Shown one piece after another: positions 47,216-58,520 of a stretch of 64,000 nucleotides of DNA; within the stretch, counting starts at the first letter, position 1, and each line of letters begins with the position of its first letter. A program made the position numbers and the translations under genes. The notes under the pieces were generated by a model that did not search any database, was not told where the DNA came from, and was given only the letters and a program-made list of their open reading frames with translations. Location of the stretch: the NCBI GenBank assembly GCA_039545315.1, contig BCIM01000002.1, positions 1,205,369-1,269,368 on the forward strand. The letters run 5' to 3'. The DNA is from Kondoa malvinella. Taxonomy: Eukaryota; Basidiomycota; Agaricostilbomycetes; Agaricostilbales; Kondoaceae.

Positions 47216-48324
47216 ATGTCCAAAAGTAAGCTCATTGTCAGATTCTTGCCAGTCTTCGCTTATCCAGCGCAGGGAAGGCAGAAGACGTGCCGGATGGTCC
47301 CAAAAGACGGAAATCAGAAAATGAAGTGCCTAAAGCCCAGGAATCGTCAATAGCTTCTATAGTCAAACCTGCTGTTCCAGTTGCAAAGAATGCATTCGCT
47401 GCTATGGGCGCTGCGGCCAAGGAGATGATCTTACCTTACTATTACTGTACGTGTCTTTTCCGTACTGTAGGGTCGAGACTAATGCTAGATAGATGAATCG
47501 GGGCCGCTGAGAACGGGAACGAACAAGTTGGCGCTTTTCGATATGTAAGCCATGGTCTTTGATCTGCTGAAATGCAGTTGAGAGGTCCGATACGCTTACA
47601 GGGACGGAACTTTGATCACGCCAAAAGACCGCTCGCGGAAATTTCCAGCTGGGCCAAAAGACTTTCGTCTGTGAGCTTGCGTCGATCAGTGTTCTGGCAG
47701 AGCTGATTAAAGGTAGATGGAACAACGATGTGAAATCTAAGCTACAACAGCTGTACGATGATGGGTCAGCCGAATTTGCTTTTGCCTGTTTTCTGGCTAA
47801 CAGCTACTTCGGAAGACAGGTTTGCGATATATATCGTCAGCAACCAAAATGTCAAGGGCAAGAACTTGGCAAATGTGAAGGAAAAGGTGTCCAAATGGCT
47901 GCCACTCCAGGTGAGCACTCTGTCCCTCATTGACAGCACCTCTGATGGTCGTCAGATCACTACACCTTACACTTTCATCGCTGCGCTGAACAAGGATGTG
48001 CATCGCAAACCAGACTTGGGCATGTGGGAGCTTATCCGAGAGAAGAATGGTGATGCGAAATTAGGTGTGGAACCAGCTTGCTCGTGAGACCAAAGTTGAC
48101 ATTGTCTAGATATGACGGCCTGCTTCTTTGTCGGAGACGCAGCAGGTAGAGCAAAAGATCACTCGGGCAAGTCTTGCTGTTTTCCTCTGCATACCATGCT
48201 GATGCTCTGGTCAGATTGCGACAAGATGTTTGCCAAAAACGCTTGCTTGCCCTTCCATCTACCAGAAGATTACTTTGGCGACTATATCTCGTCTAGCCAG
48301 CTCCACAGTTCTGGTCAAGCTTGA
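47216..48324 (+). CDS. DNA 3'-phosphatase (polynucleotide kinase/phosphatase family)
   Basis: Nine exons from ATG at 47216, starting with a 10-base exon, give 239 residues. The HAD phosphatase motifs are clear: LALFDMDGTLITPKDRSRKF (nucleophile Asp and the +2 Asp), FAIYIVSNQN, HRKPDLGMWELI with the lysine, and FFVGDAAGRAKDHS (motif IV). The end LPEDYF matches the family. It removes 3' phosphates at DNA breaks so they can be extended or ligated. No kinase domain follows, so it resembles yeast Tpp1 and not the bifunctional Pnk1/PNKP. One intron uses a GC donor (GCAAGT at 48167). It lies next to RPA3 and an OB-fold-like gene. Confidence 0.92.
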
Positions 48325-48455
48325 AGCTGACACATCGCTTGCCATTATATGTAGATAAGCATGCATTTTGATACCCTCATGAGGATCTGGGGATCATGGC
48401 GCTGACCAGATGCGCGACAAGAGTATCGCAAAGAGTCATTCGACTTTTCATTCTG

Positions 48456-50889
48456 CTAATCGCTCTCCTCCTCACTACTGTCTTCTGCTAACGCTTTGAC
48501 AAGCGGCATAGCCAACTCCCTGGCCTTTTTGCCCATCTCACCACCGGCAGCTTCCGTCCCGCTCACTTTCCACCACTCAATCACTGCATCCCCGTCAACC
48601 ACATCTTCCTCGTAAAACACCTTCAACCACAGAGGGAACCTTCTCACTCTGCCTTCCTCTTCGGAACACCACTTCTGCAAGCTTAATATCGAACCAACCA
48701 TCTCTTCTTCGCCCATCTGACCCAACGCTTCCAATAGCGGACCCCATCGACTTATCAGCGCGCTCATCCCTTTCGCGCGCTCTTTCATCGCCACATCGGG
48801 AGCGCAACCTTTCTCGAAGCGCATGCAGAGGAAGTGCACAACTACATCCCTTACTTCGCCTAAAGAGACATTGGATGCCATACGGAGAGTTTTCAGTTCT
48901 ATAGCGGCGTTATCGACTGTGTGTTCTTCGTCGAATGCGCGAACAAGTGAGGCGCGAGCTTCGATTGCGAATGCTGGTTCGGCTCCGAACTCTTCTTGGT
49001 CATTCAATGAGGCCAGGTTGAGGACAGGAGGTGGTTCTGAAGCGGAAGTGGAAGCGGCCGAAGCTAGCGATGAGGAAGAAGAAGAGCGAGATAAGGAAGA
49101 TATGCTTGATGCTGGTGAAGGGCCAGCGGCATGTTGGCCCAATTGCGTGAGATGGACATTGCGCGCATCAGTGTCATCATCTTCCATCTGTAGTATAGCC
49201 AGTGCTGAAGGCCAAACATGCGCATTCGACTCTTTTGGTAGCGAATCTGTCACTGCTACTATCAAACAGGCTCAAGAGCGAATTGAAGGCTGCACTGACC
49301 TGCCTGCCAATCATCTGGCGTCTCGCCCTGCCACTCCTCCGTCGACAACACAACACCCTCCAGCTCCGCCTTGTCGCCCAGCACAACACCTTCACCCAAC
49401 AGACAATTCCCACTCAACCTCGCTTCTTTGCCAATCCTCACATTCGCTCCAACGATACAATCACGAATCACGCAACCTGCACCAATTTCCGCGTTATCCG
49501 AGATGTGCGAATTGACTATAGTGCAATTTTCCGCTATCTTCACTGAAGAGCCAAGTGAACATGAAGTGACTGTACTTCCGGAGGCAATGGTAGATTGGTG
49601 TCCTATCAGCGATTTTGATACAGTCGAAGTTCTGTTCTCGCGTTCCCGATCAGCTATAGAGCGAGCATACTGGATAGCACGACGAACCGCGCTAGATCTA
49701 CGTTCTGCCCTACATAGACTTTATTGCTCCTCAGTTGATGTCTGCGCGTCCTGGTGATTGCTTGTCCTGGAATATGTTCATCCGGTGCTATGGGATAGCA
49801 TTTCCTCGCTATTAATGCTTGACTGTACTTCCTATCACTATCCACTCCTGAAAGAAGAGGGAAGAGATAGACGTACCTAATCAAAACGAGTGATTTTGTA
49901 TCCTGTACGAAAGAAGCCCATTCTCGTATCCGATTCGTAGAGGGTGTTTCGCCAACGATTGAACATGAAATAGCTTTGCCCAGTAAATCAGAAGTCAAGA
50001 TTCCATTAATGAAATGCGGGCGAATGGATTCATAGTCGAAATTCTCAGTGAACAACGGTGGGACCTGAAAGATACTAATGAACACTTGACAGAGATCACT
50101 GACATCTGGACTGACATCTGGACTGCAAACTTCCGCACCAACGGGTACAAGATCTGTCCGTATCATAATTTGCGACCCAGCTTCATTCTCTAGAACTTCA
50201 CGAGGTATTCGTAATCGCTTCCTCTTTGGATAAGTAGGTCCAGATTCATAATGTAGCATGCCATTATCAGGTTTGAGAACATGTATTGAGTTCAGAGAAG
50301 CAGCGGCCGAAGGAGAAGCTTGCGCGACGAGACAATCCATAATGAGATGAGGGTCTTTCGATCTCTTTTCGGCGAAGCGAGATAATGCTTGAGCAAGGTC
50401 CAAGTTCCCAATGTAGCCAACGCGAAGAAGGAGGAAATCAGTCTTGAGTTGTAGCGCATCAACTTCTTGCATGATGTCGCCTTGAGAATGCGATAGCGTA
50501 GACTTTAGTATGATAGAAGCTCCTGATTGCATAGTGTGCTGTGCGAGGTAAGCCTTGACGGCTTCTAGTCCATGCCGAAGATAAATGTAAATCTTGTCTA
50601 CATTGGCAGCTTGTAACGCATCCAACGAATAGGCAAGCAAAGGCGTGTTGAGCACAGGGAACAGGCAATAAGGCATTTCATCCTCTTTCAGAGCGCTTGG
50701 GGATTCAGCAAAGTCATTTTCGTTGTTGCCTTGGATGAGAGAGCCAAAGTGGACAGCAGCGTCAAACGGGTCTGCTAAAAGGACAGCGACGACTTCTTGT
50801 TCATCTTGATCTTTGCTGGTACTTGCATTCGCAGCAGGCGCAGCTGTTCCCTTGCCTTTTGGCGGCATTTGCTGGTCTGACTCCAACAT
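48456..50889 (-). CDS. GCD6: Translation initiation factor eIF2B subunit epsilon
   Basis: Four exons from ATG at 50889 (or 50868, MPPKGKG) to the stop at 48456. It is the catalytic subunit of the exchange factor that recharges eIF2 with GTP and is the main target of the stress response. The N-terminus is the nucleotidyltransferase-like domain (LADPFD, LFPVLNTPLLAYSLDALQAA, DKIYIYLRHG, SKDPHLIMD). The left-handed helix follows (CTIVNSHISDNAEIGAGCVI, ANVRIGKEARLSGN), and the W2 domain ends it (WCSEEEGRVRRFPLWLKVFYEEDVV, EWWKV) with a typical acidic tail. The intron into the hexapeptide repeats (donor at VGQN) was picked by phase and is less sure. A 13-base direct repeat at 50099-50124 encodes SPDVSPDVS. 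Confidence 0.93.
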
Positions 50890-50921
50890 CCAACTAGTAC
50901 TCGCTCGAATGTGCCTATAGC

Positions 50922-52000
50922 ATGCCGAGCCGGAGCGTAGGCCAGCATGTGCTCAGCTTCATCTTTGGCTCTCTTCTCTTCTTTTTGGTTCATTGGCTGG
51001 CCATCTCTGCCAACTCGAATGTTTTCTACTCTGCCTCGAAACGCTTAGCGAACTCGTTTTCCTCATATTCTACTCCTTCTCACATTCTGGTGAACACGCC
51101 TATCCTGTACATAGCAGGAGACGAATCTATAGCTCATGGAGGGCTGACCCGTTTGTCCTCTTTGCCATTCCTTCACCTCAACAAGTCTTGACGTGGGATC
51201 TCTATAGCCGCTGATCGCTCACACGGCTTTGGAGAATATCTGTATGAATACTTGTCGCTCCCTGTCCGGAACCACGGCATTCCTGGCGCAACAGCACGCA
51301 CATTCGTCGAATCCGGTCAATGGGATCGACTAGCCTGGCATTTGCGGGAACACGACATACTCATCTTTGCTTTTGGGTATGTCTTTAAGCGTTTCTGCTG
51401 AAACTCACTGACCATCTCATGGTAGTGGTAACGACGAGGGTTGGGTGGACGACGGTGCCTTTGATGGACATAGCTATTCCAACGATGATATAGACGCTAC
51501 AACTACCTACAACGGAAAGACTATTCACACCTACCAACAGTGCGTTCCCTCTTTCTTGCCAAACCGGCATCTGACCACTCAATAGCTACATGCTCCACAT
51601 GCTCAATACCACCCTATCCAAATCAGCCATCCCAATCCTCTCCACTGGCGTACATACCAATACATGGGACTGGAAGACGAAATCCCTACAAGACGGTAAA
51701 TGGCTCTGTCAAAAAGTCTACGATCCTCTACTCGCTTCACGAACGGGGTCGACTTTATTAGATATGTACGGAGCGACAAGACGACTGTATCAGGATGTAG
51801 GAATTAATAAAGCGGCGCCTTGGTCTTATGGGCTCGGTTCTTGGGTTGCAAACATTGCCGTGAATGAGCAGGGAGCTAGAGCGTTTGCGAGGGAGTGGAT
51901 CAGATTATTATTGTGCAAAAGGGGTAGTGAGGCGTATGTTGCTTTGGAGCCGTATTTGACGCAGAAGGCAAGGGATGAGGAAGTGGTCTGTAAGGATTAA
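50922..52000 (+). CDS. Membrane-anchored rhamnogalacturonan acetylesterase-like protein, catalytic residues lost
   Basis: Four exons (50922-51150, 51208-51376, 51426-51539, 51586-52000) give 308 residues. A hydrophobic N-terminal segment (LSFIFGSLLFFLVHWLAIS) looks like a signal anchor. The SGNH esterase fold of the CE12 family is recognisable: LYIAGDESIAHGG, SHGFGEYLYEYLSLPVRNHG with GATARTF, FAFGGNDEG, and IPILSTG. But the GDS motif reads GDE, so the nucleophile serine is a glutamate, and the expected DxxH near the end is replaced by YGLGSWVANIAV. It is probably not an active esterase. It starts only 32 bases from the divergent eIF2B epsilon start. Pectin-degrading relatives are secreted enzymes. 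Confidence 0.8.
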
Positions 52001-52176
52001 GTTTGTTTGGTTGTATTGGTATAATAAGTGTTGAGTGCATCCACATGAAGGCTAAATATCTACAAGTGATCAATGTTCATAATTACCCCCAAAATCATCT
52101 AAGAACGAATGCCTTCAACCTGCGCGAAAACAACATCAAGACGGCTCTGCTAAGGAAGCACAATTGTACTCACCTG

Positions 52177-54124
52177 CTACTGCTCGCCGTACGCCCCATA
52201 CAGCGACATGGTAGGACTGTGATATTGATTTGCAGCCTGTCGAGCTTGCACCGTCATCTGATCCAACGACTCAAACCCATCATCCTCTTCTCTGCCCAAA
52301 ATTTGCCTCTTGCCTCGATTGACTGATAACGACGGACTCGGTACAGTGACATTGATGGTAGGATGCTGGATTACTTCAGGTGACGCCGGAGCAGATTCCA
52401 TACCCGACATGAGTGTTTGACCAATATTGAACGGGGCTTGTTTCTCAGATGGCGTCGGAGAGTTGAGCAAATGTATGCTATGCCGTACAGGTTGTTGCGC
52501 AAAAGATTCACCCAATACTTCGTTTTCATTGACGGATGATAAGTAACGAGTAGGCGATTCAGGTTGGGCAGAGGTGTCAAAGCCAGCTTTGATTGGGCTA
52601 TTCGAGCCGTCCACTTCGCCCGTTTCGGAATAGACGCTGAGTATAGGGGCATTCATCTGGCGATAGCCGACCACTGCTGCTGGTGCTCGACTTATGGGTT
52701 TACTAGCTGATCCAGGCGGACTGAGATGCGATATCGAAGTATCTGAGTTGGAGTTGGACTGAGAGCTGCCGAGCGAATCTTGCGATTCGAGGGTCGGTAG
52801 AGCGAAAGGAGGGAAGGGAAAGGAATCTGCCGAGGTGTATTCCTCGTTCTTGGTAGAGGCAGAGTCGAAGCTTTGTATGAGCGCTTCCTTCTGCTTTATC
52901 GAGTTTGAGCGACCTTTCGGCGGAGCAGAGAAAGCGACAGGCGTAGAAGAGGCATTGTCCTTGGCCACTTGCACGGTCGACCGTTTGGGCATGTTGTGGG
53001 TGACAGCGGCTCGAGAGCCTTGTACTGGGCTTTCCTGCTTGCTGACTGTGCGTTGGGCAAAAAGAACACATCAGTTTAAGCTAATCTTTCCTCGGCTTTA
53101 CGCACCTGTTCGAGCCAGACCCACCGCTTGCGAATACCTCGTTTCATCTACTTGCGAATACCTGGACCCGTCTGCCTCTTGGTCATCATCGCTATCGCCG
53201 TAGGCTTCCGCGAAGCCCTTGAACAGCCGGATCAGCATAAACCTGTCAAACTTATGACAAACTCACATAGATAGTGTCCTTCTTGATTCCCCTCTTTGTA
53301 CTATCTGATCGTCCGATCGTCTCTTGTGCTTCATCCGCATACGAAGGCGAATCAGGAGCACCAGAAACTAGCGGTGTCGAAGAAGAGAATGCCGGCGTAA
53401 GCGGTGTCGAAGGCATAGGAAGGACATTCATTGTTTCCGCTGTTCTAGCAGGTCTAGCTGGAGCATATGGATCAAAGGGTGGCGAATTATTGGTATATGA
53501 CAAGACTGGTAAAGCAGAAGTTGGCGTTATTGGACCTTCTTTCAGGTGAATGTATTCCTTTTCGCGATATTCGTCAATAGAGGATTTATGGTCGTCCGGC
53601 GGACCGTCATCTAATCGTAGTCGACCTGATTTGCTACGCGACACAGAGTGACCTGCCGAGATGCCGTACCAAGATTGCTCTTTCGTTTGCTTCCGCTTCT
53701 TGCAGCAACACCAAGTAAATATACCGAGAACGATGACTGCTGCTGCAACTGATCCGCCAATGATGGAATAGAGAGCTTCTGGTTGTAGACCGTCTGGCTC
53801 CCTGGATGTGGCAGCTACAGCTGCTCGACTGGGTGTTGCTGAAATGGGAACGCCAAGAATAGGGTCAATGCTTTGTGTTTGAGCTACCGAAGTGTAAGTG
53901 TAAGTGTCTGATATGACTATTTGAGACGTAGATTCCGGATCCACTGAAGCTATCGATGCGCTCGAGCCGGACACAGTTTTCGTGCGGGTGTTTGGGCGTC
54001 GACGTCTGGTGCTTGAAGTACTTTCTTCCTCATCTCGGTTGTCAGTCATGGTGATGACTGGAGGTCTGGTAGCGCGCGTAGGCTCTGCAGTAGCTTCGCG
54101 CTGTCTTTTGCTTTGGCGTTCCAT
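52177..54124 (-). CDS. Single-pass membrane protein with Ser-rich flanks
   Basis: Three exons from ATG at 54124 to the stop at 52177 give about 600 residues. A ~115-residue Ser/Thr/Arg-rich N-terminus precedes one transmembrane helix (ALYSIIGGSVAAAVIVLGIF) followed by the stop-transfer WCCCKKRKQ, which could be palmitoylated. The C-terminal ~450 residues are Ser/Pro-rich and disordered, with a duplicated RYSQ segment (RYSQVDETRYSQAVG). No signal peptide is obvious. The build resembles fungal surface sensors and polarity proteins (Mid2- or Axl2-like), but I cannot assign it. The second exon (from GFAEAYGD) was linked by phase. Confidence 0.72.
53103..53170. repeat. Short direct repeat inside the membrane protein gene
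   Basis: The 14-base unit CTTGCGAATACCTC/G occurs twice about 27 bases apart and encodes the two RYSQ copies. It is a small local duplication. Confidence 0.6.
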
Positions 54125-54534
54125 ATTCGGATAGTTGACCGTTTTCGCTGAAGAGGGAGATATAGGGCAAAGGAAGGAGTGGCAGTATAGAAAGAGGAAA
54201 ATACGAAGGCCAAGCTTGCACGATGAGCCAAAGAGTGCCGAACTCGACTGGGAATGTTAAACGAGCGTGAGACGATGTCTTGTCTCCTGTTGTGTGCGTC
54301 TGAGCGCGTATAGGGTATCAAAGGAACGTCCTATTGGGTATCACCGAGCGATAGCGTGGTATAGCAGCATAGTGTTGTTGTGGTTGAGAGGCAAGAAAAT
54401 AACGGAGAGTCCATCATGCAGTAGCCTGCAAATAATATCATGCAACAAGTATCACATTGCATACGCATATCTATAGTTCTATTAACACGATAGAAGGAAT
54501 ATACATCCAATTTCATGACCTGAACCAGCGCTCC
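54125..54534. other. Intergenic between the membrane protein start and the PHO89 stop
   Basis: About 410 bases: the promoter of the membrane protein gene and the 3' end of the phosphate transporter gene, both on the minus strand. No gene is seen. Confidence 0.45.
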
Positions 54535-56884
54535 TCAAAAGTGAGGCGCGTTGAGGAAGATTGCCATCACACAATAGCCAGCGAGACCAGCAATAGGGAC
54601 TGTCAGGCACCAACCAAGAACGATCCAGGCCAATCCCTTCCAGTTGACTATGGCAAATGTTAGCTCGGGTCAAATCGAACAGCACCGACGACTTTACTCA
54701 CAAGATTTCAAGTCCCAATTGCACAAGGCAACACCTAAGGTAGCACCTGCGAAAATCGATCAGTATACTTTTTCTGCAGAACAGCGATTAAACCTTACCA
54801 GTGATGCACATAGTCGTCGAGACAGGAATACCATCTTTCTACAGCATCAGCACAACACAGCGTAAGGAGAAGAAAGGGTAAACTCACATTGAGAAGCAAG
54901 AATAACGGTGATGGCGGCTCCGAGTTCCATTGAGAAACCACGAGATGGAGAGTGCATAGTGAGCTTGTTGCCAAGAACGGAAATTATGTTGTAGCCGTAC
55001 GTGGCCAGGCCTATGACGATAGCGGCCTGGGAGAGGAAAGGAAGAAAGTCAGCGAAAGCAGCCGACTAAATGTGACCAAAACTCACAGCACCAAAGACCA
55101 AGATCCAGACAGGCACATCAGAGCGAGAGCCTACTGGTTCGCCCGTTGACCAAGCTTGGTAGATGGCAGAGTAAGGCGCAATAGCGTTGGCAACGTCGTT
55201 GGCTCCATGGGCGAATGAAGCGGTGCATGCAGTGAGGACTTGAAGGAAAGAGAAGACGTGCTCCGTTTCGTTGGGGTATTGCTGTGCGCGCTCCTGTATC
55301 ACAGAAAGGCACGGTCAACAAAGTGAAGAGATCAACAAATTGACGGATTAGACTCACGTGCATTTCGGCCATTCTCTTCGCCTCCTTGCCAGCATACTGA
55401 CGTGCAGTAATGTCGACGTTCATACCATGAGTGAGAGCTGGGATAGCTTTGTAGCGAGCGATGATCCAGAGGTTGCGTGGAAGAATCCATGGGCCCTCGA
55501 TTTGAGGAGTCTCATGCTTGGAAAGGTTGCTCTTGTGACGAGTCTCTGGCTGAGCTTCTTCGTTGGAGCGCTTCTCAATGTCAGAGTCGGATGAGGAGAG
55601 CGTTTTTGGTCCATCTGTATGACATCTTCAGATATTTCACAAAGACAAGTAGAACAAGCTCACCTGTTTCACGTCCAGCCGTGATAGGTGGAACTTCGCT
55701 GTCATCTGGAGCGTGGATACGATAGTCGGGAACAGCTTCTTGTGAGCCAATGGCTCCAGCATCTGCAGGTGCTTGACGTTTCCAGAGGAGTGGACCCATG
55801 AAAAAGTGGTACCAACGGACGGTGTAGTCCTTCTTAACCGACTTTGCGTGGACGTATGGCATCCAGAAGATAGCAGCAAGAACGGCACCAACTGCAGCCG
55901 TCCCGACGATTGCGCCTGCGGTGACATCACCTCCAAGATCATCGAGGTTGAGCTGGGGAGAGCCTTTGTAGACAATGACCATAGTCAAGACCTACGAAGA
56001 AAGAGGCAAACGATGATCTCAGAAAGAGTCGAATGATAATTTCAGGCAAAAAGTGATGCACTCACAGAAAGAGCAGTGAAGAACCAGAATGGTCCAGAGA
56101 TGATGGCAGCCACAGCAGAGTTGCTTCTCTTGAGGACACCGCTAAACATTAGCAAGCATAGGCTTCAGCGAAGTGAGGTTATAAGCAAAGGGGGTGCAAA
56201 CGTACAATTTGGCAAGTAAGAAGATGACAGCACCGAAGCCACCAGCGATACCAGGCGCAATACCAAAACCGGCAAAGATAGTTGCCAGACCATCGCCGCC
56301 GTTCCAGCCCCAATTGGGTGCGTTAATGCCACTATATCGGATTTAGATTGCAGAGAGGAAGTATGGTCTATGACTTACCCAGTTGCAATGCCGACACCAG
56401 CGAGCGAAGATACGATAGAGTAGGTAGTAGAAACAGGGAAAGATCTCCATGTCGCGAAGGTGAGCCAGAGGGAAGAGGCGACCAACGCAGAGAAAAAAGC
56501 GAGCATCTGGACACCGGCGTTATCTTGGAAGACGTCCAAAGGCTGTTTTGGCAGTAAACATTCGTGTCATATACTAAAGAACAAGGAAAACTCACGATAA
56601 TGCCGTTCTTGATGGTGCTGGAGACTCTAGCACCCACCAAGACTGCTCCCAAGAATTCGCAGACAGCAGCAGCTAGACAAGCTTGCTTCAGAGTCAAAGA
56701 CTTGGAGGCGACAGAAGTTGCGAAAGAGTTTGCGACATCATTGGCACCGATCTGGTAGGCATCCAAGAAGGCAAAGCATGTACCGATACCGAAAATGTAG
56801 CTGTGCAAAGATGTCGATTAGCTGATAAGCTAATCTGTGGTGCATGACAAAGGCTTACTCAAATTGCGACAAGCGACCCGACAT
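54535..56884 (-). CDS. PHO89: Sodium/phosphate symporter, PiT family
   Basis: Many exons from ATG at 56884 (MSGRLSQFE) to the stop at 54535, about 600 residues. It is a plasma-membrane phosphate importer like yeast Pho89 and Neurospora Pho-4. Both copies of the PiT signature are present: [12 protein letters not shown] near the N-terminus and [13 protein letters not shown] near the C-terminus, each with adjacent helices ([20 protein letters not shown] and [19 protein letters not shown]). A central cytosolic loop is polar and variable, as usual. The C-terminus ends in membrane segments ([20 protein letters not shown]). The first intron follows only 26 bases of coding sequence. Confidence 0.93.
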
Positions 56885-57290
56885 GTTGGTGTTCTTTTTG
56901 AGTTGTTGAGGCGACTGCTTGACAGAAAAGAGAGAGAGCTCAGAGAACCTTTACCTTGTGTCGACCTGCACGTTCTGCATATCCATGTCTTGGCAATCCC
57001 CAGTATTTTACCGGATCAAGAGGAAACGTTTTGCTGTGTCTGTCGGGATGAATAGGCAATAGCTTGTATGCGCATGCTGCTCTCCATACCAAGAAGTGGA
57101 GGCAGAGAGAGTGACAAGACTTTGTCATCGCTATCTCGGACGCCTGGAAGCTTCGGGGCGTTCAATTGCACAGGAACAGATGCACTCAAAGAAGGACGAT
57201 TGCAATGTAATAACAGCGTTCGAAAAGGGCGACATTGGCTGCTTGACAACTTGACTGCCCTGACAAGTTTCCTCTCCAACGAAACAAGCG
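56885..57290. promoter_or_regulatory. Divergent promoter region of PHO89 and ETT1
   Basis: About 400 bases between divergent starts. I looked for CACGTG/CACGTK phosphate-response sites and saw none that is convincing. No gene is seen. Confidence 0.45.
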
Positions 57291-58498
57291 ATGAAAAGAC
57301 CCGCAGGCCTCGGTTCCAGCAGGAACAAAAAGGCCAGGTCAGCAGCTCCAGCGCAAGAGGTCGCTTCAGCACCTGCCAATGCAAATTCGGAAGAAATTCA
57401 AGTCGAAACGACAGGGAGCGCTGTGGATGATCTGAACAAGCTGAAAGAGCAAGCGAACGAAGGAGAGGACGCTGTGCAAGCGCTTGACTGGTGCAGAGGC
57501 ATAATACATGAGAGCGATAGGCTGCTGAGGAATAAGGGAGCAGCTGCGCAAGAGGATGTTCTGGACGGCAAGGACTGGGCGAAAGTGCATGCGATCTATG
57601 GATGGGCCCTTCAGCAATTCAGTGATGTCCCGGCGGAGCTATGCAAGGACGAAGAAAAGTCTATAAATCGTCTGGAATGGCTAGAACAGGCCGATGAGCA
57701 ATATCTGCTCGCTTTCAAGCTGGCGACTGGCAATGAGCTACCAATAGCTGCACATCTCGAGCATGCTCTTCTCTGCCTCCGCTGGTGCGTCGCCCAGGAA
57801 GGAAAGCATGACGAGAAGGCGAACCTCAGCCTCACACAAAGCATCTCCCGATTGATTACATGCATGTCTCTGCAACTGCTACCGGGTGCAGACATGACCG
57901 CTGCATCTCGCGAAGAAGAATTGGAGATAATTGCGCAGATGCTACCGCTCCTTGACGAAATGAGCATTCACAACATGGCGAAAGTTGCTCCGCACCTCAT
58001 GCACCTCCACTTCGTCGCACAACAGGCTCAATCTCGCTTAGGCGATACTGGATCTCTTCAGCTCCAAGAGATGCAAGGCAACATCGCTCTCGCTTGCTCA
58101 GTGCGATACGCAGAAGACGTGGAAGAGCTGCTAGAAGAGCTCGGTGAAGAGCCGGCCAGCGACGTCTGGGACACGAACTTGAAGATTATTGCCGGTCGCA
58201 GATGGGCGCGTGATGGTCAGTCCTCTAGAGTACTGATAGTATCCTACTGACACGATATTCAGCTGTTGAAGCGTATGAGTCTTGCTTGAAGGACTTACCT
58301 GCAGACCGTGTTCATAAAGTGCGCATCCCGGATCTCTTCATCGGTGCAGGCTGATCGACCCCTTCGCAGCTGGCTGAAGCCTACCTTACGTTGTACAACC
58401 TCACTGCTCCGGGTGCACTCCAAGACGATTATTTCAAACAAGGCCAAGCGTACGGTCTGAGCGAGCTGATGGGCGACGAAGCAGAGGAAGACGACTGA
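57291..58498 (+). CDS. ETT1: Ett1/Nro1 family protein
   Basis: Three exons, the first 57291-58215, give about 365 residues. The start MKRPAGLGSSRNKKAR matches the conserved N-terminus of the family, a short Arg/Lys nuclear signal. The body is a helical array of TPR-like repeats (RLEWLEQADEQYLLAFKLA, LEHALLCLRWCVAQEG, AVEAYESCLKDLPADRVH, LAEAYLTLYNLT) with an acidic end. Nro1 in fission yeast inhibits the dioxygenase Ofd1 in oxygen sensing; Ett1 in budding yeast affects translation termination through the hydroxylase Tpa1. It converges on the SMP-30 gene with 22 bases between stops. Confidence 0.9.
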
Positions 58499-58520
58499 GT
58501 TCACTACGTTCATCTAATCC

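Noticed and set aside
47216..48324. Bifunctional polynucleotide kinase/phosphatase
   Set aside because: The protein ends after the phosphatase domain; no P-loop kinase motif follows before the stop or in the next 130 bases.
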